Shown here: piece by piece, positions 1-5,078 of the stretch
How positions within the stretch are numbered: position 1 is the stretch's first letter
How the letters are laid out: the number at the start of each line of letters is the position of its first letter
Assembly (NCBI GenBank): GCA_033809995.1
Contig: JAPXKQ010000129.1
Span: 1-6,610, forward strand
DNA from: Paratissierella sp033809995
GTDB lineage: Bacteria > Bacillota > Clostridia > Tissierellales > Tissierellaceae
DNA: 6,610 nucleotides
Reading direction: 5' to 3'
The notes under the pieces: model-generated
What the model saw: the letters and a program-made list of their open reading frames with translations, nothing else
What the model was told of the DNA's origin: nothing
Databases searched by the model: none
Program-made: the position numbers and the translations under genes

Positions 1-4
1 TAAC

Positions 5-68
5 TGGGACAGGGGGTCAGACCCCTTGTCCCATGAAATTGGGACAGAAGGTCTGACCCCCTGTCCCA
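5..68. repeat. REPIN-like doublet of two inverted GC-rich hairpins
   Basis: Two 29-base imperfect palindromes, at 5-33 and 40-68, are separated by 6 bases. Each begins TGGGACAG and ends in TGTCCCA around a GGTC-N-GACC core. The first has 13 of 14 arm positions paired, the second 12 of 14. The second copy is the reverse complement of the first with three mismatches, so the whole block can also fold as one long hairpin. A doublet of inverted REP units is the form called a REPIN. From memory, GGGACAGGGGGTC-type repeats are scattered in many bacterial genomes and linked to REP-associated tyrosine transposases (Y1_Tnp); no such gene is in this window. The block lies 10 bases past the stop codon of the last operon gene and could slow transcription or protect the mRNA 3' end. 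No T-tract follows either hairpin on the minus strand, so it is not a standard intrinsic terminator. Confidence 0.75.
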
Positions 69-77
69 CTGTTCAAT

Positions 78-1100
78 CTATAGTAGAACTAAATTTTTTA
101 TTACTTTTCCTTCTTTATGCTCTATCAAAGCTTTTTCAATATCATCTATTTCATATTGATTCGAGACAAAATCTTTAGCAGATATTACTCCTCTATTTAA
201 TAACTCAAAAGCCATTTTAACATGCTTGGGAGTTGTATGGAAAACTCCTTTTATTGTAAGTTGAGAATAATGCAATAGTTCCGTCGACATTTCAAAATTT
301 ATACCTTTTTTAGTTCCGCCAAATAATAAAATTTTCCCACCTTTTCTACTCATTAACACACTATTCTCCCAAGTTTCTTTAGTCCCAACTGCTTCTACTA
401 CTACATCTGCCCCTCTTCTATCCTCTGTATAACTTTTTACTAATTCTATAGTGTTTTGTTTATCTTTTACATTTAAAGTTACTTCCGCTCCTAACTTTTT
501 GGCTAATTTTAATCTCTCATCGGACAAATCTGTAGTTATAACCTTTGCTCCCTTTAATGTTGCCAATTTAGTAAACATAAGCCCAATGGGACCAGCACCA
601 TTAACCACTACTACATCTGATAATTCTATCCCTATCTCTTCTATACCATAAACTGCACAGCTAAAAGGTTCTAAAAGAGCTGCATCTGCAAAGTCCATAT
701 CATTTGGTATTTTAAACATATTTTGTTTTACTATAGCTTTGGGTATCTTTTGATATTGAGAAAAAGCCCCTAGGTTAAATTGAATATTTTCACACATAGA
801 ATGTTGCCCTTTTTTACAGTAATAACATTCATTACAAGGAGCAGAATTATGAGCCACAACTCTATCTCCCACTTCGAAATTAGTTACATCTTTGCCTATC
901 TCTACCACTTCACCAGCTGCCTCATGTCCAAAAGTATAAGGTGGATCCCATAATGGATACCCCCTTACAAAGGTTTTTACATCTGTACCACAAGTAAGTG
1001 CAACCCTATTTCTTACTATAACTTCTCCTTCACCTGCTGTAGGTATATCCTTTTCCTCTATTCTAACATCTTCAGGGCCATAATATACTACTTGTTTCAT
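78..1100 (-). CDS. Zinc-dependent medium-chain dehydrogenase, polyol / polyol-phosphate type
   Basis: This is a medium-chain alcohol dehydrogenase of 340 residues, the usual length for the sorbitol / threonine / galactitol-1-phosphate dehydrogenase group. Counting from the MKQVVYYGP start, the catalytic zinc ligands are Cys37 (TCGTD), His59 (FGHE) and Glu144 (LEPF). Four structural-zinc cysteines are at 89, 92, 95 and 103. The Rossmann loop is NGAGPIG at 167-173, and Asp191 at the end of the next strand favours NAD over NADP. It probably oxidises a secondary hydroxyl of the imported polyol phosphate in the cytoplasm; the substrate is inferred from the PTS context only. It is the last gene of the operon. 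The chosen ATG lies one base after the aldolase stop (TAA-A-ATG), which suits translational coupling, and family members start here. An in-frame ATG 21 bases upstream (1121) would add MGRKINK and overlap the aldolase; neither start has a clear Shine-Dalgarno site. Confidence 0.9.
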   Translation of the reverse strand: MKQVVYYGPEDVRIEEKDIPTAGEGEVIVRNRVALTCGTDVKTFVRGYPLWDPPYTFGHEAAGEVVEIGKDVTNFEVGDRVVAHNSAPCNECYYCKKGQHSMCENIQFNLGAFSQYQKIPKAIVKQNMFKIPNDMDFADAALLEPFSCAVYGIEEIGIELSDVVVVNGAGPIGLMFTKLATLKGAKVITTDLSDERLKLAKKLGAEVTLNVKDKQNTIELVKSYTEDRRGADVVVEAVGTKETWENSVLMSRKGGKILLFGGTKKGINFEMSTELLHYSQLTIKGVFHTTPKHVKMAFELLNRGVISAKDFVSNQYEIDDIEKALIEHKEGKVIKNLVLL

Positions 1101-1101
1101 T

Positions 1102-1749
1102 TTATTTATTTTTCTGCCCATAGGTTTTGAATTTTTCTAACACAATATTCATTTGATCCTCAGTTAGAATAACAGGTTCACCAATACATTTGGTTCTATA
1201 ATATACCTCACAGCAAAATTCTATTTCTTCAGCAGTATTAAAAGCATATTCAATATCATTTCCTCCAGCTAGTAAACCATGATTACCTAATAATACCGCA
1301 TATCTATCCTTCATACCTTCAAGTGCAGCTTGAGCTAATTCTTCTGTTCCAAAAGTTTTATAATCTATGCATTTTACATCATTTCCTGCAAAACCTATTA
1401 AATAATGTACTGCTGGTAAATCCCAGTGTAAGCAAGCTATCGTTGTAGCATAAATAGAGTGAGTATGAACTACTGCATTAATATCTTGTCTATTTTTATA
1501 AAAAATTCTATGCATATCCTGTTCACTAGAAGGTTTCCTAAACCCATCCACTATTTTACCATCTAAATCTAGTATAACTATATCCTTAGGAGTCGTCTTA
1601 AAATAGTCAATACCACTAGGACTAATAGCCATTAAACCTTTTTCTCTATTAAAAATACTAATATTTCCTCCAGTACCTGTAGTCAAATTATTTTCAATTA
1701 ATTTTTTCCCATATTCAACTACTAAGTTTCTTTCATTTTCTAATAACAA
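1102..1749 (-). CDS. Class II aldolase, L-fuculose-phosphate aldolase-like
   Basis: This is a zinc-dependent class II aldolase/adducin-family enzyme, related to E. coli FucA in length (about 215 residues) and in sequence through the C-terminal VLEKFKTYG. Enzymes of this type split a ketose 1-phosphate into dihydroxyacetone phosphate and an aldehyde. Counting from the GTG at 1758, the motifs are GTGGNIS at 27-33 and SPSG at 46-49 (phosphate binding), Glu79 in PSSE, zinc ligands His98 and His100 in HTH, and His160 in GNHG. All key residues are present, so it should be active. The start is ambiguous. GTG at 1758 overlaps the preceding stop by four bases, but its GAGGA site touches it. TTG at 1749 has GAGGA nine bases upstream, and it better matches the FucA N-terminus as recalled, so it is preferred. 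Fuculose phosphate itself is not implied, since the family also uses rhamnulose, ribulose and other phosphates. Confidence 0.9.
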   Translation of the reverse strand: MLLENERNLVVEYGKKLIENNLTTGTGGNISIFNREKGLMAISPSGIDYFKTTPKDIVILDLDGKIVDGFRKPSSEQDMHRIFYKNRQDINAVVHTHSIYATTIACLHWDLPAVHYLIGFAGNDVKCIDYKTFGTEELAQAALEGMKDRYAVLLGNHGLLAGGNDIEYAFNTAEEIEFCCEVYYRTKCIGEPVILTEDQMNIVLEKFKTYGQKNK

Positions 1750-1754
1750 ATTTA

Positions 1755-2822
1755 TCACTCCTCATTATTATACAAATTTATTTCTCCTAAATTTACTATC
1801 ATACTACTTATACCTTTTTCATAAAAATAGTTTATTTCTTCTACTAATAATTTAGGTGATTTGGGTATTGCATCCACAGTATCTCCAGCTAAGTGAGACG
1901 TTAAAGTTACATTGTCCAAATCTAATAAAGGACTATCTTCAGATAAAGGTTCTTCCCAAAAAACATCTAATGCTGCTCCCATAATTCCTCTTCTTTCCAA
2001 TACTTCTATCAAATCCTCTTCTTTTACTACTCCAGCTCTTGAAGTATTTATTATATAGGAAGTAGGCTTCATAAGTGATAATAACTCCTTATTTACCATG
2101 CCTTCTGTTTCTTCAGTCAATCTTAAGTGTAGTGAAACTATATCCGATTCCTCAAAAAGGGTTTCTAATGAAACCATCTCTATATTAATATTATTTAATT
2201 TTAACTCTTCTTGATTAACATAGGGATCATAGCCTATCACTTCTACACCTAGGGCAGTTAGTTTAGAAGCCATTAACTTCCCTATATGTCCCAAACCTAC
2301 TAAACCTACTTTTTGATTTTTTAAAATAGTTGTATGCTTACTATTTACAAATTCTTTCCGCCAACATCCTCTTTTAATTTCTTCATGACTTCTTGAAATG
2401 TTTCTAGTTTCTGATAATATTAATCCTAATGTAAAGTCTGCTACTGGCTCTGCATTCCTTATTACATGCATAACTGGAATATTGTTTTCTGTAGCAGCTT
2501 GTACATCTATATGTTCAAGACCACCTCTACAAGTTCCTATTAATTTTAATTTTTTGCCCTTTTCAATAATTCCCTTAGGTATAGGACAAAAATGTACTAA
2601 TAACATATGAGCATCAGCTATTTCATTATATAGTTCTTGTGGTGGTTCTTCTGCAGAAGAACCACTTTTTTCTATATTTAAAATCTTTTTTTGAAAATCT
2701 TCCTTATCTTTAACTTTCCATTCCAATTCTACTATTTCATCAAATTCCAAATTTAACTTTTCTATAGCCTCTCTAAAATTCCTACATGGAACATGTATAT
2801 CTCCTACAATTACTAGTTTCAT
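1755..2822 (-). CDS. D-2-hydroxyacid dehydrogenase, phosphoglycerate dehydrogenase family
   Basis: This 355-residue protein of the NAD-dependent D-isomer 2-hydroxyacid dehydrogenase family has no C-terminal ACT domain, so it is not a full-length serine-pathway SerA. The substrate domain is split around the Rossmann domain. GLGHIG at 176-181 and Asp199 (YDPY) bind NAD. The catalytic set is Arg262 (TSRAG), Glu291 (WEEP) and His310 (TSHLAG, where many relatives have TPHIGG). It would interconvert a 2-hydroxy acid and a 2-keto acid in the cytoplasm. Its role beside a polyol PTS is not obvious, and the substrate is unknown. The ATG start has a strong AAGGAGG site seven bases upstream that overlaps the stop region of the EIIC gene. 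The stretch coding for about residues 53-61 (SGSSAEEPP) is a perfect DNA palindrome, described separately. Family assignment is firm; the reaction is not. Confidence 0.92.
   Translation of the reverse strand: MKLVIVGDIHVPCRNFREAIEKLNLEFDEIVELEWKVKDKEDFQKKILNIEKSGSSAEEPPQELYNEIADAHMLLVHFCPIPKGIIEKGKKLKLIGTCRGGLEHIDVQAATENNIPVMHVIRNAEPVADFTLGLILSETRNISRSHEEIKRGCWRKEFVNSKHTTILKNQKVGLVGLGHIGKLMASKLTALGVEVIGYDPYVNQEELKLNNINIEMVSLETLFEESDIVSLHLRLTEETEGMVNKELLSLMKPTSYIINTSRAGVVKEEDLIEVLERRGIMGAALDVFWEEPLSEDSPLLDLDNVTLTSHLAGDTVDAIPKSPKLLVEEINYFYEKGISSMIVNLGEINLYNNEE
1759..1763 (-). promoter_or_regulatory. Shine-Dalgarno site deciding the aldolase start
   Basis: GAGGA on the minus strand abuts the GTG at 1756-1758 with no spacer but stands nine bases before the TTG at 1747-1749. 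The spacing argues for the TTG as the working start. The site lies inside the last codons of the dehydrogenase gene, so the two genes are probably translationally coupled. Confidence 0.5.
2642..2671 (+). terminator. Intragenic perfect palindrome with T-tract, terminator-like on the plus strand
   Basis: The bases at 2642-2665 form a perfect 24-base palindrome: arm GTGGTTCTTC, centre TGCA, arm GAAGAACCAC. Six T residues follow at 2666-2671 on the plus strand. In plus-strand RNA this is a 10-bp stem, a UGCA loop and a U-tract, the standard shape of an intrinsic terminator. It is antisense to the dehydrogenase gene, where it codes for residues 53-61. No plus-strand gene is seen upstream, so its target would be antisense transcription, or the shape is chance. 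The minus-strand transcript can form the same hairpin, but there it is preceded by A residues and would not terminate. Confidence 0.35.
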
Positions 2823-2833
2823 GGAATGCCTCC

Positions 2834-4234
2834 TTAGTTGGTTTCATCAACAGCAACAGCGTTGACATTTTCTAAATAATTGTGAACTCTTTCTTTATTT
2901 TTCCTAAACCAGAAATATAATACGAAATAAAGAACAATCACTCCAGCAATTACAAATACATTCTGTGTTAAAAATGCTAAAAATAGTACTCCTAAAGTCG
3001 GATTAGTTAAAATTCCAAAACTAGTTATCATCATAGCTGCACTTGGAATAGTCACACCCACTTGAGTAGCCACTTCTGTAAACATTGGTGCTGTATATGA
3101 TGTCATATAAAGTCCAATACTAAACCAGATAGTACCAGAAATTAATCCTTTAAATATATTTCCATTAGATACTGCTATAATTACCTCTACCATAAATGGC
3201 AATGCTATTAAATCTACCATAGGCAAAGTCTTGTTCCCAGGCAATATAAGAGCCATTAATACCATTATAGGAATTAATAAAATTCCCGTTATTAAAGTAG
3301 CAGTTTCACCATATCCTGCTGCATCATTTACACCAAGATACCATTCTCTACTTTTGATTCCAGATTTTGCTGTTTTTTTGCTTGCTTCCGTTAGTGGGGT
3401 AAATGCTGCAGCAAAAATACCTGCAACTTTAGGAAATATAGCCATAACAGCTGCAGTAGTTATACTCACAGTTGTTATCTCTCCCCAGGTTTCTAAGGAA
3501 CTTAAATGTCCTATATTACCCATGATTCCTAAAAATAATCCTAATATTAAACCTAAACTAGTTGGTTCTCCTAAAAAACCCATTCTTTTCTGTAAAGTTT
3601 CAGGATTTAAATTAATTTTATTAAGTCCTAATTTATTTAATAACCAATCCATAGCTATTGCATAGGGAACTGCACCTACATGATGTGGAGCAACTAATGC
3701 ACAATTTGGATAGTTATAATAAGTAGACCATCTTTTCTGTAAAATTTCTGAAAATAACAATACATAAAGATTCATAACAATCATAGTAAGTATTGATAAC
3801 ATCATATTATCAGTCAATAGATAAATCATAGATCCCCAGACCATAAAGGAATAGTTGTTCCATAAATCACCAGGCATAAAAACATTTGTCCATCCTATCA
3901 AAAATAATATAGTCTGTATTAAAAGAGCTATACCAACAAATATCATACCTACCTTGGTAGAATAAGCAACCACACTAGTAGCCTGCCACCCAATATCCAA
4001 TACTGGTAAATTCACGCCTGTATTGTCAACCATCTTTTGTACCGTAGGTACTATTACAGGAATAAAGGAATTAATAAGCATAGTAAATCCTGTAAGCCCA
4101 ACTCCTGCGAATAAAGCAGAATCAAATGCCTTTTTGGGTTTAACTTTTAAAACCCTAGCCACTATATACAATACTACTGGAACAAATATTGCTGGCCCAA
4201 AAGTATCAAAAATAGCTTTTATTACTTTACCCAT
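2834..4234 (-). CDS. PTS EIIC membrane transporter, galactitol family
   Basis: This 466-residue integral membrane protein is the sugar-conducting EIIC of a galactitol-type phosphotransferase system. It resembles E. coli GatC (about 450 residues) along its length: the N-terminal FGPAIFVPVVLYIVAR segment, DIGWQATS at 80-87, APHH at 182-185, the QKRMGFLGEP block ending near 224, and LPGNKTLPMVDL at 331-342. Roughly ten to twelve hydrophobic segments are visible, followed by a short charged cytoplasmic tail. It imports its substrate while phospho-EIIB phosphorylates it. The substrate is not fixed by sequence; galactitol-family EIICs are also linked to pentitols and other polyols. A strong GGAGGG site precedes the ATG, and the gene follows EIIB after 26 bases. 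Neighbouring EIIA and EIIB complete the complex. Confidence 0.93.
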   Translation of the reverse strand: MGKVIKAIFDTFGPAIFVPVVLYIVARVLKVKPKKAFDSALFAGVGLTGFTMLINSFIPVIVPTVQKMVDNTGVNLPVLDIGWQATSVVAYSTKVGMIFVGIALLIQTILFLIGWTNVFMPGDLWNNYSFMVWGSMIYLLTDNMMLSILTMIVMNLYVLLFSEILQKRWSTYYNYPNCALVAPHHVGAVPYAIAMDWLLNKLGLNKINLNPETLQKRMGFLGEPTSLGLILGLFLGIMGNIGHLSSLETWGEITTVSITTAAVMAIFPKVAGIFAAAFTPLTEASKKTAKSGIKSREWYLGVNDAAGYGETATLITGILLIPIMVLMALILPGNKTLPMVDLIALPFMVEVIIAVSNGNIFKGLISGTIWFSIGLYMTSYTAPMFTEVATQVGVTIPSAAMMITSFGILTNPTLGVLFLAFLTQNVFVIAGVIVLYFVLYFWFRKNKERVHNYLENVNAVAVDETN

Positions 4235-4260
4235 TGCTATCCCTCCATTTATTTATTATT

Positions 4261-4557
4261 TTACTCTGATTCTTCTAATAAATTTAAAACTTCATCAATA
4301 AATTCTTCTTCCCCAAATCCAGTTAGAAAACCTACTGCATTAATAGCTGGTATATCAAATTCCCCATGTATAGGGCTGGTATAGGCAATAAAATCATAAC
4401 TCCCTGTAGATAAAGCACTTTTAACTCCACCAGGATTTACCTCTGTAGTTTCTACCTTATACCCTTTCTCTCCCAAAGTGTCTTTTAACTTGTTCGCAAT
4501 CATAGACGAACTTACAGTCCCAGAACCACAAACAGTTAATATTCTTACTCTTCTCAT
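4261..4557 (-). CDS. PTS EIIB phosphocarrier, galactitol family
   Basis: This is a small cytoplasmic phosphocarrier of 98 residues, the normal length for a free-standing EIIB-Gat. The N-terminal strand RRVRILTVC leads to the phosphocysteine Cys10 in CGSGTVSSSM, the P-loop typical of EIIB-Gat and EIIB-lactose-like folds. It takes phosphate from His66 of the EIIA encoded just upstream and passes it to the substrate bound by EIIC. The gene starts 18 bases after the EIIA stop with an AGGAGGGAG site about eight bases before the ATG. The ordering EIIA-EIIB-EIIC matches E. coli gatABC. All expected residues are present. Confidence 0.93.
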   Translation of the reverse strand: MRRVRILTVCGSGTVSSSMIANKLKDTLGEKGYKVETTEVNPGGVKSALSTGSYDFIAYTSPIHGEFDIPAINAVGFLTGFGEEEFIDEVLNLLEESE

Positions 4558-4575
4558 TTTTAATCTCCCTCCTAT

Positions 4576-5028
4576 TTATAAAAAATTTAATAAATTTAAT
4601 ATTTCATGTTTTTCTTTAGCATTTTTAATTTTGATTAAAAGCTCCTCATTTTGGAATATATCCATTAAGCTTTTTAATAAATCAACCTGCTTTTTTGGAT
4701 CATCAATTGCCAACATCATAATTAACTGTGGATATAGAGAAATTTCTGGTGCTCCCATTTGTTTAAACTCTACAGGATTATTTAATACACCAATTGCAAT
4801 TGCTGATTGATTCACATGTTCACTATCAGTATGAGGAATGGCTACAGCAATACCTTTACTAGGAATTCCAGTTGGATGAATTTGTTCCCTTTTTAGTACT
4901 GCATCTACATAGCTATCTTTTACATAACCTTCCTGCTTCATAAGTTTGCCTAAAATACTTATTACTTCTTCTTTTGTCTTACAATTTAAATTTAATTTTA
5001 TTAGTTTTTCATCTAGTACACTCAACAT
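4576..5028 (-). CDS. PTS EIIA phosphocarrier, fructose/mannitol/galactitol type
   Basis: This is a cytoplasmic EIIA of the fructose/mannitol (PTS_EIIA_2) fold, 150 residues and complete. The phosphorylated histidine is His66 in the GIAVAIPHTDSEHV motif, preceded by the usual REQIHPTG stretch at 47-54. It receives phosphate from HPr and gives it to the EIIB encoded next. The start codon lies about 23 bases after the predicted sigma-54 transcription start, with a GGGGGTGG ribosome site just before the ATG, so it is the first gene of the operon. It is homologous to the C-terminal domain of the activator encoded immediately upstream, which carries a similar GGIAIPHG motif. The PHT form rather than PHG points to the galactitol-type subgroup. 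Confidence 0.93.
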   Translation of the reverse strand: MLSVLDEKLIKLNLNCKTKEEVISILGKLMKQEGYVKDSYVDAVLKREQIHPTGIPSKGIAVAIPHTDSEHVNQSAIAIGVLNNPVEFKQMGAPEISLYPQLIMMLAIDDPKKQVDLLKSLMDIFQNEELLIKIKNAKEKHEILNLLNFL

Positions 5029-5060
5029 GAACCACCCCCAATTTCTTATGTCTATTATTA

Positions 5061-5078
5061 TTGCAATTCCTATGCCAA
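5061..5078 (-). promoter_or_regulatory. Sigma-54 (-24/-12) promoter of the PTS operon
   Basis: The minus strand reads TTGGCATAGGAATTGCAA, matching the sigma-54 consensus TTGGCACR-N4-TTGCAW with one difference (T for C). The GG and GC dinucleotides are exactly 12 bases apart, as required. It begins directly after the activator's TAA and ends about 32 bases before the EIIA start codon, which places the transcription start near 5051. A sigma-54 promoter needs an AAA+ activator, and the adjacent LevR-type protein is the natural candidate. Confidence 0.85.

Noticed and set aside
5..68. Intrinsic terminator of the operon
   Set aside because: The hairpins are strong, but no run of T follows either on the minus strand. 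On the plus strand there is no T-tract either. Kept as a REPIN-like repeat with a possible secondary role in ending transcription.
5..68. Start of a CRISPR array
   Set aside because: There are only two units, in opposite orientation, with a 6-base spacer. CRISPR repeats are direct and have spacers of about 30 bases.
1755..2822. Serine-pathway phosphoglycerate dehydrogenase (serA)
   Set aside because: It has the catalytic core but no ACT domain, and it lies inside a sugar PTS operon with no serine-pathway genes nearby, so only the family name is supported.
4235..4260. Internal promoters between the PTS genes
   Set aside because: The gaps hold strong Shine-Dalgarno sites and AT-rich sequence but no spaced -35/-10 pair or second -24/-12 element that I could support.
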